This document shows positions 9,441 to 21,159 of a DNA stretch of 64,000 nucleotides, piece by piece; within the stretch, counting starts at the first letter, position 1; every line of letters begins with the position of its first letter. Location: NCBI GenBank assembly GCA_963662175.1, contig OY759224.1, positions 24,623,489 through 24,687,488 of the forward strand, read 5' to 3'. The position numbers were made by a program, and so were the translations under genes. The notes below the pieces were generated by a model. The model saw nothing but the letters and a program-made list of their open reading frames with translations, had not been told where the DNA came from and ran no database searches. This DNA is from Aradus depressus (taxonomy: Eukaryota; Arthropoda; Insecta; Hemiptera; Aradidae).

Positions 9441-10156
9441 CTAATCATCTACAAACGTCTCTTTTTCATCTATTTTTTTTTATATATATTTTTATTTCTC
9501 TTTCTCATCCGTAAATAACACGATAATGGAGTGTCATTAGTGAATGATTTCTCTTTCAACATCCAAGACATTTATTTATTATGTATCACATTTGCTTATT
9601 ATATATTGTATATCCTCCCTTTTTTTGATGTGTAAGCGCACACACACAACTACACACTTCTTTATCTGTGATGTCAGATGTTTTTGATGATATTTACTGC
9701 TGCAGTGAACTTAACTAAAATATCAATATTACGAACTAAAAATTGATCTTTCGGTAAGAAACTTTCAGGTTAAGATGCTTCGATAGCTTAAATTTGTCAC
9801 AATAAATAAAATTTGTGGTAAAAGAAAATAATATAGCAGAGTAAATCTAAAAAAAAAAAATAATATATATTTCAATATATTATTATATGATATTATATAA
9901 TATTGTTATTAATATATAATAATAATAACTGCTGAAAATTAATAGTTTGAAATAATTTGTTGTCATATTGTCACAACAAATAATAGAACTCTAGTGAAAT
10001 AAATAAATAATCGATTATATTAGTTACCATGAATTGTATATAGCATACATTTATATGAAATAAATAAAATAAGAAATATTTATTTTGTTTTAATTTGAAA
10101 ACTGAACATACTAGACGTAGTTCTACGGTTGATGCACAGTCGTAGCTGTACCCCAA
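9441..10156. other. AT-rich interval without genes
   Basis: Possible 3' UTR of the preceding LINE, then AT-rich simple sequence (9840-9940, TATAATAT-type repeats). A minus frame at 10156-9971 has no recognisable motif. Nothing else is supported. Confidence 0.4.
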
Positions 10157-10245
10157 TGTTTTTCAATTTAGGAAAACATAAAATTTCGGAGAAAACTCAA
10201 CATTGTATTTCTTACCGTTCGTATCGCTGAGGAAGTAAATTTCGT
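10157..10245 (+). repeat. H-family tail fragment
   Basis: GAAAACATAAAATTTCGGAG, AACTCAACATTGTATTTC and GCTGAGGAAGTAAA correspond to the H tail; the closing hairpin is degraded. Confidence 0.6.
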
Positions 10246-10552
10246 AATAAAATCAATGCTAAAGAAATGAGTTCAGTTTGGGTCGTAAAAGGACAAAGAT
10301 GAGGTAATAAAAAGAGATTGGCGAAATCTTTCAATACAAGAAGGAGCGGACAGTACTAAAAGAAGAAGAAATGATAGAAAGAGATAGCAAAGATGGACCA
10401 GGAACATGTTCCTGCTGTAGTGAAGTTAGATAGGGCATCTTGATAGAAGACATAGTTCTGAAGAAGGTAAACCATTGTTTGGTCTATCTGGTTGGATTGC
10501 TACGGAAAAAAAGGTCAAACAATTCTGTAAAGAGCAAAAGAAAAAGAAAAAA

Positions 10553-10720
10553 AGTCGTCGGTGAATCACAGGTAGGATACTTCCCCAGAACGAATTAATC
10601 ACTGAAGTATTTGCTCTCCCTCTGAACTCAATCGACGGTTTTGTCAGAATATCAATATATGACTTGCACGGCAGTTATTGGTTATTTTGAGCAGATTTGG
10701 CTAAAAAGGTGTTGTCCGTA
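10553..10720 (+). repeat. H-family head and partial module
   Basis: GTCGGTGAATCACAGG (head palindrome, mutated), ATACTTCCCCAGAACGAATT, then ACGGCAGTTATTGG and GCAGATTTGGCTAAAAAGG. 10246-10552 upstream is an A/G-rich interval with no recognised feature. Confidence 0.7.
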
Positions 10721-11096
10721 TTTTATTATTTTTTATGTTTTTCACAAATCACTTAAATTCACAATTTATTACAATTTTAAAGTGTATGATGCAAGTTCGA
10801 AGACAAAATATGAATTAGTATGAACATAAAAAAGAGGCGGACCTACAGATGTAAACAAAGCCGCTAGAGAAAAGGGATTAGTGTTACGTTCGAATCAAAA
10901 CAAAAACAAAGAACCAACATTCATTTCGTATTTTTCTGTTTCAGTTCCATCTATTCATCCGATTTTGAATCTGAAAAATGATTTGAACTCATTGAACTGT
11001 CTACTTTCGGCACCCTACCTGTAAATTTAAAAAAAATCAAAAATAACATGTAAACAATTAAAGGAAAATACATAAAAAATGGTATGGTATCAATGT

Positions 11097-11360
11097 GGTA
11101 TTATCTGGGAGGTAAAATAAACTTAAGCACGCCGTCCTTCGGATGGGACGTTCAGCGATGGTCCTGAGCCTGTACGATGTCAGGTACTCGTTAAAGAACC
11201 CTACCCTAGGTGAATAAAAATTTAGGGTAGGCAAAATTTAGGACTCCCACAATAGAGTCGGGGTCATGTCCACTAGAGTGACGAAAGAGTGCTCTGGTAG
11301 TGGGTGATATGACCTCGTAGTTAAAGCCCGGGCATGAGTCATAAAACCTAACCTAACCCA
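11097..11360 (+). repeat. SINE-A, 5'-truncated
   Basis: Starts inside the body at TTATCTGGGAGGTAAAATAA and runs to the CATAAAACCTAACCTAACCC tail. Well conserved; the tRNA head is absent. Confidence 0.85.
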
Positions 11361-11649
11361 TAAAAAATCTAAAATTCGGAATTTACAATTAAAAAAAAAC
11401 GGAGTGTCATATCAATTCTACATTTATATTGAGACAAAGGAAAAAAAAAATTAAAAAATGTTGAGCCGTTTAGCCAAAATACCTTTAATACTTTCGCTGC
11501 TACTAGTGGTGCCATCTGTTGAAATAAATTCATAATAAAATACGGAACATTTAACCCTAAAGTTTTTTTCTTCTCTTCTTGGCCTGATGTTCCGTGCATA
11601 TTGGCCATATAAAATTATAAATTTGTTTAATTAATTTTCGTTCATATTT

Positions 11650-11745
11650 TTTCCCCGCCGATAAGAGCCAAGAAGAACCAGAGGACACAGTCCAAGCCAC
11701 CCGGGGACCCAGTGAGCAGAACGGAACACTCTATTAGACTAATTT
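11650..11745 (+). other. GC-richer open frame fragment
   Basis: A short block (GCCGATAAGAGCCAAGAAGA ... CCACCCGGGGACCCAGTGAG) open for about 30 codons. Basic and proline-rich; unidentified. Likely a transposon remnant. Confidence 0.15.
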
Positions 11746-11824
11746 GATTTATATATATTTTTTAATTGGAATTGATATTTTAATACTTGGAAAAAAAAAA
11801 AAAAAAAATCATTTTTATGGTTAC

Positions 11825-12358
11825 GCTTGATGAATTTAAATTTTTAAATTATTGGTCTTTATGTAGTCGTAGAGGACTTGCATCTATCCTCTTGTGTGGA
11901 AACATGAGTAGCCGGGTGATGTCTTTAGGAAGGGAAAGTCCTTGGTTCACTATTTGTCTGTATAGGAGATGTCTGTCTTTGGGAGGGAGCAGCCTAGGAG
12001 AACATGGTTGTGCCGTCGCAGCCACACCATCCACTCTCTACCAGTCCTATCTTGTAGAGGTGGGATGGCAGGAGGTTGTGGTTGAGTCTTAGTCGTATGA
12101 TGGTGGTAATGAATTGCCTTGAATGACTTAGTGAGTGGTACCAAGGTTTGGCAGGAATGGAGGCCTGTACGTTGCTGTAAAAGGTATCTTTGACGATAGA
12201 ACTCTCTCTGCCATTCTTTAAAGATATATTTTTTCAAATAACTCCGGATGTCTGAGGAGGTCAGGAGGTTCACTCTGTCTCCAGTCAGGACAGCTTGCTT
12301 TGCCAGTTCATCAGCCTTCTTGTTATGGATATTACCACTGTGACCACGAAAACACAAT
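11825..12358 (-). pseudogene. LINE RNase H and C-terminal fragment
   Basis: On the minus strand, CFRGHSGNIHNKKADELAKQ (from ~12355) matches the last RNase H block, in which a histidine and an aspartate (KADE) are catalytic. Downstream, RLRLNHNLLPSHLYKIGLVE is readable in a shifted frame, as in LINEs carrying a C-terminal RNase H and Cys/His knuckle. At least one frameshift, near 12100. The RT is absent. Confidence 0.75.
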
Positions 12359-12377
12359 AAATAAATATTTTGTTTTA

Positions 12378-12540
12378 AAGGGTTCTAGATACATATATAC
12401 AATTTCGTATTGATATATTCATTCTATCGAGAGTTATAGTGTTTATAGACAAACACACAGACGCAAAAACATATTGACAGAAAAAATTATTTTTTTCATT
12501 TTTGGAATCAATATTGTCGATTGATTTGTATACTAACTTA
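12378..12540 (+). repeat. H-family module end and tail start
   Basis: AGGGTTCTAGATACATATAT, TTGATATATTCATTCTATCG, AGAGTTATAGTGTTTATAGA, then TTTTTGGAATCAATATTG. It ends facing a minus-strand H tail. Confidence 0.65.
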
Positions 12541-12569
12541 ACGTTCGCCACTTCATTATAATTGCGTTT

Positions 12570-12720
12570 TTGCTTACACAGCTATCCGAAGTATAGGGAA
12601 TGTTATGTAACCGGTTAGAAATTCGTTGCTGAGGTTTCATTGGAATTTCATGTTTTTTCACTTCAGATTCCAAAAAAATTAAAAACAAATTTTCTGTCTG
12701 GCTAAAATGTTTTGAGATCA
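12570..12720 (-). repeat. H-family tail
   Basis: Reverse tail: CAGCTATCCGAAGTATAGGG, ATGTAACCGGTTAGAAATTC, TTCATTGGAATTTCATG, GATTCCAAAAAAA and TTTTCTGTCTGGC. Confidence 0.65.
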
Positions 12721-13165
12721 GTTTTTTTTACTTTATTCTAACTATAGTATGATGAAGTACTGTAATCGTGAGGTAACTCGAAATCGAGGTTTCAAGGGAT
12801 TTTCTCGTTTCAAGATCCACTGAATACGTTTTTAGCATTTTTGCGATGATGTCAGTCTGTGTGCGTGTGTATATGTGAAGGAGTCACAAAAGTGAGACTA
12901 CGAGTACTTTACTCCGGGGCCTAAGTACAAGATACCGCATATGTTTATGACCTAATCTAAAATATTTTCAAGTAATAGTTGTAAAGAAACGTGAAATACA
13001 TATTTAATATGAAATACGATTTTTCGCAGGTTGTTCCGTTTGCGAAGTACCGAAGTACTGAAAACTGTCTTGAAATGTACTTTCGAAAAACATATTTTTA
13101 GATGTTTCCTTAATTTACCCAAAAATGGTTAGTTCTATCGAAAAATATTTTTCTAAGTAGTCTGA
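12720..13165 (-). repeat. E repeat
   Basis: Reverse copy: TTTTTGCGATGATGTCAGTC with a GTGTGCGTGTG microsatellite, then ACTTTACTCCGGGGCC and TTTACCCAAAAATGGTTAGT. Diverged from the 1905-2590 copy. Further weak E traces lie at 13990-14060. Confidence 0.6.
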
Positions 13166-13569
13166 TACTGATTTAATTGCAAAACGTTAATATTTTACTA
13201 AAACGCTCTGCGGCGCTGTTTTGATGAGTTTATTTTACAACAGAGAGTTAAGTCAGTTTAAAGGGACTTTAAAGCAAATGTTTACCGATATTTACCATGA
13301 AATGTGGACTTTATTTTATGCTATAAAGTTAAAGAAAATTTATTTTCCGTTTGACCTAAATATTCCCCTCAACTTTTATCATAAATTTTAGATGGTCTTA
13401 AGTGTAAAGAAAGTTTTATAAATTCGTACAATTACCATATTTAAAAGTGGTTAACTTCATTGACAGCATTAAATTGTTAAGTGATGAACTTCAGAACAAT
13501 CGAACAACAACAAAAATTTAAAAGCGTAATGCAGTACATTTTATTCTTACGGTTTACGTCTGTCAATTG

Positions 13570-13868
13570 AGGGCGCTGGTTACTCGGATGTAGCGTGCTA
13601 ACCTAGTGAGCTCAAGATCGCGGGTTCGAAATCCGGCCGAGGCCCTTAGGTTAATTTTATCTGTGAGCTGAAAAAACTTTGAGCACATCGTCCTTCGGAT
13701 GGGATGTTAAGCGATGGTCTCGAGTCTTTACGATGTTAGGTACTCGTGAAAAACCCTATCTTAAGTGAATAAGAATTCCACAATCCAACAGAGGGACAAA
13801 AGAGCGCTCTGGTAGTGGGCGATATGACGTCCTAATTAAAACGTGGGAATGAGTCACAGTAACTAACT
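13570..13868 (+). repeat. SINE-A, old copy
   Basis: Starts GGCGCTGGTTACTCGGATGT (mutated A-box region), keeps a clear B-box (CGCGGGTTCGAAATCCGG), and runs to GGGAATGAGTCACAGTAACT. The YTTAGGTTAAT body and AAAAAACTTTGAGCACATCG resemble other diverged copies, suggesting an older subfamily. Confidence 0.8.
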
Positions 13869-13869
13869 T

Positions 13870-14735
13870 CTGTAAATTGAATATTTGTAATATATAATAC
13901 GCATAAGATTTTTTTTACTTCTGCATACTTTCTAGTATAAGCTGCTAGTAAAATCAGAAATTAAGTTTTTAAAAAAATCTTAAAATGTGACTGAAAACTC
14001 ATGTTTCCGAACGTTTGCTATATTTACGCAAAAACGATTAGTCCTATCTAGCAATGCCCTGATCATGTTTTGTCTATTTTCGCAATGATGTATGTCATAA
14101 TATCAGAAATTATGGTGCCCATTAGTTTCGGAGATAATAAATAGTCTCATTTTGGTCCTGAGGTTCTGAAGTATAAAAAAATAATGTAACGAACCCAAAT
14201 TTTGTCATGTATACATAACTTTCCCTACGGAAAAGTAAAATCAAAATAAAAATTGTACATATAATAAAAAATTATGAATTTGAATCAAAATTTACCTCGA
14301 GTTGGTGCTCCTTCTTAAGGTCTCCCTGATGTCCGCCAGAGCTTTGAACCGTGTTCATATTAGGCCGTACGAATTACTTTATTTAATTGATTTACAATTT
14401 TTTTATAAATAGATATATATATTTTTGAGAAAAATATATTGTATTCTAAAGAATTCTAAGGTGATTTGTGAGCAAAGCTGAAGGGTGAAAAAAACAAACA
14501 AAAAACATAAATATTACTTGTTATGTTAACTAATGTCTACAAATATTATATAAATAATATCATGCCATATGTGTACATGTATGAATTTTGTGATTTTGTG
14601 ATTGAGAAAACTGTTCAGAAATTATGTGAGTACAAAATTTTGTAAGTCGTTCGTTCGGTTTTTTTTATTGATTTGTACAAAATACACAATGAATAGAAGT
14701 GAACATGAGATAAAATAAAATATACATTTGATGGG
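13870..14735. other. AT-rich interval, no gene
   Basis: No open frame with recognisable content. Weak E-like traces (13990-14060) and simple A/T sequence only. Confidence 0.4.
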
Positions 14736-14739
14736 AGAA

Positions 14740-16600
14740 GCCAGCCAGTGCTGACACTCCTTTAGTTAGTCTCATTATTTACAGATCGCGAGGCCAGCGT
14801 CTTCGTAGGCAGCGTGGAGGGTTGTCGGGATGGAACTGAGAGGAAAAGCGCTGAGCAAAAGGACTGGGATGGGTAATTCAGCTTAGGATGGAATTTCCTT
14901 AAGCGGAGGTCTTTCTGTAGGATTTTGTTGGTGATATAAAAGGGAGCATTGACAATTTATTGTAGGACTTTTAACTGAAAAGATTGAATTATGTTACTGT
15001 TAGAACTCTTGGCTGAGCCCCATAGTTCTAATCTGTGTGTCCATAATGTGTAAATTGTAAGTTTGTTCTCAACAGATATTTTTGACTTTGATCCGAGTAG
15101 TCGTAAAACCATACCATCTGTTGTCTTCTAAGTAAAATCCAAGGTACCGCATGTTGTTAGAGGTTGGAATGAGAGCATTGTGAAGGACTTTGTTGATGAC
15201 ATAAAAGGGAGCATTGACAATTTGTTGCAGGTCTGACAAAATTGTATTATGTTAATGTTGGAACTCTTGGCTGAGCCCCATAGTTCTAGTCCGTATGTCC
15301 ATATAGGTAGTATGATTGTTTTCTAAATTGAAAGTTTGTTCTCAACAGATATTTTTGACTTTGATCCGCATATGGTATAGACTCTATACCATCATACTGG
15401 TTGATTTCTTGCCTTAGTCTTGTATGGATATCCCATGTTAGTCTGCTGTCTAAGTAGAACCCAAGGTACCGCACGTTGTTGGAGGTTGGGATGAGAGCTT
15501 TGTTCATAGATACAGGTGGACAGTTTTGCCCTCGAAGGGTGAAGGTAACTTGAACACATTTACATCTGTTGATCTTAATTCTCCATAGCTCACACCATCT
15601 GGAGATCTCATCTAGATGCTCTTGCAGGCTTAGAAACGCATTATTGGGATCAGGATCTGGAGCGAGGATGACTGTGTCATCAACATAGGTAGTAAGAATG
15701 GTTCTAGGATTAGGTTATCAGCAGCGTAGTGTATACAGGTCCTAGGATAGTCCCTTGAGGGGCTCTTGCCATTATGGGTTTCAGATCAGATTGGACTGAT
15801 CCCTGAAGAACCATAAAGCTGCCATCACTCATGTAAGATTTGAGGGTTAGGATGCAGGTGCTTGGAAGGAATTGTTGAGCTTGAAGAGCAGCCCCCAATC
15901 TTGATCAAAAGCCTTAACCACGTTCAGAACAGCATCTGGGCAGTACTCCTTTTCGTTCTAGCGCTATAGAAAATAGCGCCCACTCTCGGAAGCATTGTTG
16001 TGAGTGGAAGCCAAATTGGTGATCTGGAAAGATATTCTGGGAATGTATGATAGGGATGATTCTTTTAAGGAAGAGCTTTTCGAAGAGTTTTGACAGAACA
16101 GGGAGAAGATTAATGGGGCGGTATGCCGTTACGATGTGATGAGATTTTTGGGGTTTCTGGATGAGGATAATAATGGATCCTTTCCATTTTGTGGAGTAAC
16201 AGGTTGTTTTCTGAAGATGGAGTTGAATATGAGAGTGTGGAACATAATGGCCACCCATGGAAGATGTCTAAAGAATTTGAAGGTAACTAAATCCTGGCCA
16301 GGGGATGGAATGCTTTAGGAGGAAGCGACAGAGGGAGGGGAGCTGTCAGCTGCTCTTCGATAGCAGAGACATGAGGAGGATCAACTATGAGCTGGTGAGG
16401 AGTAAATGTGGTTTTAGCTGGGATATGAGGGAGTTTGAGGAGGGCATAAGAGATAAAAGAGGCTAACTCTGCCATTAGAGAAGAGGAAGAAAGGAGACAT
16501 GGGTTGGAAAAAGAAGACATTTCAGAAATGGAGACAGGCCTGTGACTTCTGGATCTAGAACGATGTTGTGAGTCCAGCGCTCGATTAGTTTTAGAGGGAG
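14740..16600 (-). pseudogene. Jockey-like LINE ORF2, broken
   Basis: Minus-strand non-LTR reverse transcriptase in several frames. Near 16258-15914 are YRPINLLPVLSKLFEKLFLK and DHQFGFH (RT N-terminal blocks). Near 15780-15750 is the APQGTILGPVY block, standing for (G/A)xPQGSxLGP. Near 15685 is YVDDTVILAPDPDP with both catalytic aspartates. Near 15470 is NVRYLGFYLDSRLTW. Frameshifts occur between these blocks. A ~265-bp segment near the 3' side is tandemly duplicated (14934-15195 and 15199-15510). No RNase H seen, as expected for Jockey. Inactive. Confidence 0.85.
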
Positions 16601-16629
16601 AGCAATAAACTATAAACTTATTATTATAT

Positions 16630-16695
16630 TAATTCGCTGGTGAAGTACATTGCCGGTGATTCACCGACGACTTTTTTCATTAGTAAAACCCTTCA
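16630..16695 (-). repeat. H-family head, isolated
   Basis: GGTGAAGTACATTGCCGGTG, ATTCACCGACGACTTTTTT: a clean copy of the head palindrome (CGGTGATTCACCG) without its module. Confidence 0.7.
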
Positions 16696-16754
16696 AAAAG
16701 GATTCGTGTCAAAACTAATTAGAAAGGTTTTACTTTGGGAGTTTATGAGGGTTT

Positions 16755-17200
16755 GTCTAAGTGATTAGGTCAGGCCCTTTCCGCAAATCTGACGGATCGA
16801 TGGTCAAGCAACTGACCTCAACTCGGGTAGCGGAGTAGCCAAAAGGAGAAACCTCCCGAAATGTATAAAATCCTTTACCTAGGCAGGGTTGCTTCTTCTC
16901 CGGCGATATTTCAGTACGAGTAATTGCGAAAGAAGGCACGATTGAGAACATTAATTTTTATTTTTTTCTTCAGGTATTTGTACTTTTTGTGTATCTGCTT
17001 ACATTTTTTTGGTTTAATTGTTTACTCAAAACATAATATCTATCTAAATATATTTACATTATATGCTTTTTATCTATTTCTATAACCAGGCCCCCCCGGG
17101 ACTCCCCAGTATAACGGAAGCTAATTTCGTCCCCATTGATGTCCGTTATAGAGAAGTTTCAAGGTGTGTTGGTTTTTCGGGTGGTAGAATAAAGGCGGTA
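16755..17200. other. GC-richer unidentified interval
   Basis: Two GC-richer patches (16770-16950 and 17090-17200), the second beginning with a C7 run. An inverted pair AGTATAACGGA / TCCGTTATAGAG (17110-17155) is visible. No coding assignment is supported. Confidence 0.2.
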
Positions 17201-17227
17201 AACTCATCGTTCGCATAGGGTGCCAAC

Positions 17228-17680
17228 TTCCCCCCGTCCCTTCAACCGATTTCGTGGGAAATTAATATGACTGCCCTTATGGAATTTTGAATTTAAATAT
17301 AAAATTTCATGTCGATACATTCATTACATTGGTAGTTAAGAAAATGTTTAAGTTGAGTCCCTTTCCCTTCGATTGGTTCAGCTAAACTATAATACGTGTC
17401 GTCCCTTATGAGGTTTTGAATATAAATATGAAATAACGTGTCAATATAGTCATAAACACGGCAGTTTTTATGTTAAACCCACTTACCCCTCTTCCCATTC
17501 CACGATTTAACTCAAAATCAATAAGTGTCGTCCTTATTGGGTTCTAGATTTATTCTATCGGGAGTTACGTTCACAGTCACACACAGAACTTTTTTATTAT
17601 AATTTTTGTAATCAGGGGTTCGGAAAACTCAACATACAATTTCTGACAGATTACATAACTTACCTATATAGCACAGTAAA
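17228..17680 (+). repeat. H-family with three modules and tail
   Basis: Three successive modules, each containing a C/T-rich block, a GATTTxxCTxAAA-type block, a CGTCC(C)TTAT block and an ATTCATTA-type block: about 17228-17345, 17345-17465 and 17465-17560. The tail follows with AATCAGGGGTTCGGAAAACT and TTTCTGACAGATTACATAAC. Confidence 0.75.
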
Positions 17681-17689
17681 ATTAGGATT

Positions 17690-18620
17690 TTGTTTCCAAA
17701 TAAATACTGGTGAAGTAATTTTATTTTGACATAAAAAACAATGTGCGAATTATTCAAGGTCAAAGGTTCAAAAAATCAGTTTTCTCGAATTTTTCGCTTT
17801 CTTTTGGTTGTTGGCTAATTTAAATTTAAATATACCTATGTAATAACATCAGTTTACTTCTGTTTTGTATATTTATTAATAATAATATAATAGAGAAAAT
17901 TTTCAGTTAACATATTAAAATAAAAGTAAATTAAGCTCAAATTCTTAAGACCTAGGGGCTGCATTTGCCGTTATTATCTGCTATGATGCATTCAAGGTTA
18001 CTTATAATAGAATAGTTTCTGAAAAAACTACTTGGTGATTTCTAATAGATATGCATAGAAAATTTATCTCAAGAGAGTGAAAAATATGTAGGTAAAGCTG
18101 TCAGGAAGTAAAAATGTTATTTTTGTACAATTTATTTACAGTGGGAGTTGAGGAAAGTTCTAAAGGGTAAAGAAATACAAAATTCTAGTGAATTTTGCTA
18201 AACATTTTAGCTAGATAGTGACTAGTAGATTATAAAAAAACTAATTCCCAAAATTCACTACTAGCTATGATGCTATTATATCGTTTTTTTTTCTTTCTAT
18301 CTGATCAACCACGTACAGACACATATGGCATGCAAGATCATTAAAAAAATATATGAAAATATTTTTACTATAATAGCGTGAGAAAAGTGAAAAAGTATAA
18401 CACTAATTAGAGAAAAAAAATAGTCACGCAATAGATCAAGTTTTAATTATTTAAAAAAATGTATACCTTTCAAAATTGTCAAGTTTCGTAGTTGAGAAAG
18501 TAGATGATTGAGATATAAAGAGATTTATTTTAATATACAATTTATATGTTAATATAATATGATTATTATAATGGAATAATAAAAATATATATAAGAAAGA
18601 AAGGGGAATGATTGGCTATT
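17690..18620. other. AT-rich interval, nothing recognised
   Basis: No open frame above chance and no recognised repeat except short A/T tracts. Confidence 0.4.
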
Positions 18621-18960
18621 AAGAATTACTCTAAAGAACTAGAACTGGGGTTTCTAATACATCTAGTAGTGGGATGTTAAAGGGGCTTGGAGATACTAAG
18701 ACCCGCATTGCTGCCCGAGCATGCGGGTTAGCCTCACCCGGCCCCCCGGGCGATTTAATTTCAGGAGGGAGAAAAAAAAAAAAAAGTATCCTTATCTAAT
18801 TTGTTATATTTTCTTATCTTATATTATACTATCTAGTCTTATAATCATTTCTTATATTTATTATCGTATTATTTTCTGTATTGCACTCAATAAAATATGG
18901 ATAAATACGGGACTTGTATAACAGGTGGTAGTCCGGGGGGTGGGGTCGGTTTCCCCCGTC
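18621..18960. other. GC patches around an A-tract, possible LINE remnant
   Basis: AGCATGCGGGTTAGCCTCAC and CCGGCCCCCCGGGCG (18718-18751) precede an A15 tract. A second GC patch lies at 18920-18963 (GTCCGGGGGGTGGGGTCGG). The arrangement could be a retrotransposon 3' end, but no family can be named. Confidence 0.2.
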
Positions 18961-19525
18961 GCGACATGAATTTTAATATACTTCTACTGACTACTCATGG
19001 GTGTCTAGAACAGGATAGCAACCTGTAGATAGCCCATTGTTAATGACCACTGTAGTTTAGACAACTGAAAAAATAGATATATCAATAAAAAAAACTATCG
19101 TAACTCAAAAAATAAAAAGTTTGCAGGAGAAGCAAATGAAAATTCACAATTTTCAGATTAACTAATTTCCAAGATAATATTTATAAAAATGTTTAATTTT
19201 TTTTAGGTCATTATTTAAAATGATAGCCTCCGCAATTGTTTGTTACTAAAGTTTTCTTCTATAATGTCAGGATATATTTTCTGAGTAATGACAATTTGTC
19301 TTCTTCATTGGAATAAATAATTCTTTTATTCCCCTAATGCCATGACTTACAAATAATAACTCATGGCCAAAAGTTATCACAATGAAAAGTGAATGGCTCC
19401 GGAATTAATCAAATAACAAAAAAATGTCAATATTCTTTATTCATTTGTAGTTATTCTTATGTTGTGAATATTATTCTTTCCAATACTTTGAACGATAAAA
19501 ATTTAGAAAAACGTATAAAACTTAA

Positions 19526-19812
19526 TAAACAAATCTCTTGGTAATAGTAAAATAAATGTCTCTGCAATAGTATAAAATTCACCATACAACTTAAGGAATT
19601 TTCGTTATAAAATATAATAGATAACAAATAATATTAAAATAAAAAAATATTATCACAAAGAACTTTTTTTTTAATAAAAAAAATAAATAAAACATTTTAT
19701 TTATTTAGTTTTACTTATTATATTTTATGAAAAAAATTCCTTTGGCTGTATGGTGAATTTTAAGCTACTGAAGAGACATTTATTTTACTATTACAAAGAG
19801 ATTTGTTTGTTA
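19526..19812. repeat. Foldback repeat
   Basis: The left arm (about 19526-19630: AACAAATCTCTTGGTAATAG, AAAATAAATGTCTCT, AAAATTCACCATACA) is the reverse complement of the right arm (about 19720-19812). They enclose ~90 bp of A/T-rich sequence. No TSD or ORF found. Confidence 0.75.
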
Positions 19813-20142
19813 TAGTTCTTATGTATATTTGAATGAATGTTTTTGAATGTGGAGTGCGTGGACGTAGCTATCTCCAGCCCTTTGAGCTATGCCAGTTGTC
19901 CTTTAACCGCTACGCTGTGTTGGTGGGGTAAGTTTTTATTTTATTACTCTGTACTCTGATACTTTAAAATTTCTACTTTTCATTATTTGTACATTATATT
20001 TATTCTATCATAGATGTCTCACTGATAATGACGCTCTTGCGTTGAAAACAGGTTTTGCTCAAAAATAAAACAGAGGGAAGACAATGTCTTTCATTCCTAT
20101 GAGAAATCTCGTCCCACAACATCTTACTGCGGTGGAAAGGGT

Positions 20143-20505
20143 GCCGTTGGCCTAGTGGTCAGGATATTAGCTCCATTCTATGTTTCTCAAAGACACGGTA
20201 ACTAACCTACTCAGACAAGGTGTTGTCCTGTACCTACTGTTGACTATCAGACTCTCCTCCAGAAGGTTGCCTCACTAATTGCACACAGCTCCACCACTTT
20301 GGTGAATTAAACCCTTCTCAGACCTGTCTCTACCAGTCACAGCTTTGTCAAGGCAACCAGACCCACATCACAGTCAGGTTTCACCAACTCATACAAGTCA
20401 AACTAAATCTACCCCAACTTACACCTAAACTATATTATAGTGCCAAGAACATTTTCATAGAGCTGCTGTAATTTATGTGCCCCACTAGAGCTCAAATAAA
20501 TTGTA
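20143..20505 (+). repeat. Candidate tRNA-related SINE or tRNA pseudogene
   Basis: GTTGGCCTAGTGGTCAGGAT has the look of the D-arm and A-box of a tRNA-Glu/Asp-like gene. No B-box follows at tRNA spacing. The ~340-bp body is C-rich on this strand and ends near AATAAATTGTAAAAG. It could be a SINE whose B-box has decayed. Confidence 0.35.
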
Positions 20506-20538
20506 AAAGTTAGGTTAATTAATTATTTTAAAATATAT

Positions 20539-20872
20539 AGGTTAGGTTTTATGACTCATGCCCGGGTTTTAACTACGAGGTCATTTCGCCTACTACAAGA
20601 ACTCTTTCGTCACTCTGGTGGACATGAGCCCTATCCTATTGTGGGAATCCTAAATTTTGCCTACCCTAAATTTTTATTCACCTAGGGTAGGGGTAAGTAA
20701 CTGACATCGTACAGGCTCGGGACCATCGCTTAACGTCCCATCCGAAGGACGGAGTGCTCAAGTTTATTTTACCTTTCAGATAAAATAAACTAAGGGCCTC
20801 GGTCGGGTTTCGAATTCACGATCTTGAGCTCAGAAGACAAGCACGCATACCACTGAGCTACCGGCGCCCTCT
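20539..20872 (-). mobile_element. SINE-A, near full length
   Basis: Reverse copy from GGTTAGGTTTTATGACTCAT to CTACCGGCGCCCTC. The head is intact: GAGCTACCGGCGCC as reverse A-box start and GGGTTTCGAATTCACG as reverse B-box with one change. Confidence 0.88.
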
Positions 20873-20919
20873 TTAAAATATATGTATATATATCTTCGAC
20901 ATTGAAACTCTACTACACT

Positions 20920-21145
20920 GCAAAGTGACCGTGGTAGAGTAGCACAAAACAAGTCATTTCTACGACCATACTCAGTTTTTCTGCAGACTGCTGCATTAGT
21001 GCGTGCGATGCGGTCAGGACCAAGTTTCTGGTACATGCCGAAAAACAACTATAGAGGGTGCATGGTCTATCAACAACTATGGACTCGACGGACCATTTCT
21101 TCAACTCCTGAAAAAGAGGTTTATGCCCCCCCACCACCACCACCC
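20920..21145. other. Unidentified GC-richer block
   Basis: Two overlapping minus frames of about 72-76 codons are open here (20830-21143). No motif is recognisable. It lies between a SINE-A and an H fragment. Confidence 0.2.
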
Positions 21146-21159
21146 CTAGGAGAGGGGGA

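Noticed and set aside
19860..19925. tRNA-like sequence on the minus strand (TAGCGGTTAAAGG...)
   Set aside because: No acceptable B-box or cloverleaf.
20830..21143. Two overlapping minus frames
   Set aside because: Partly overlap SINE-A and have no motif; kept only as an unidentified block.
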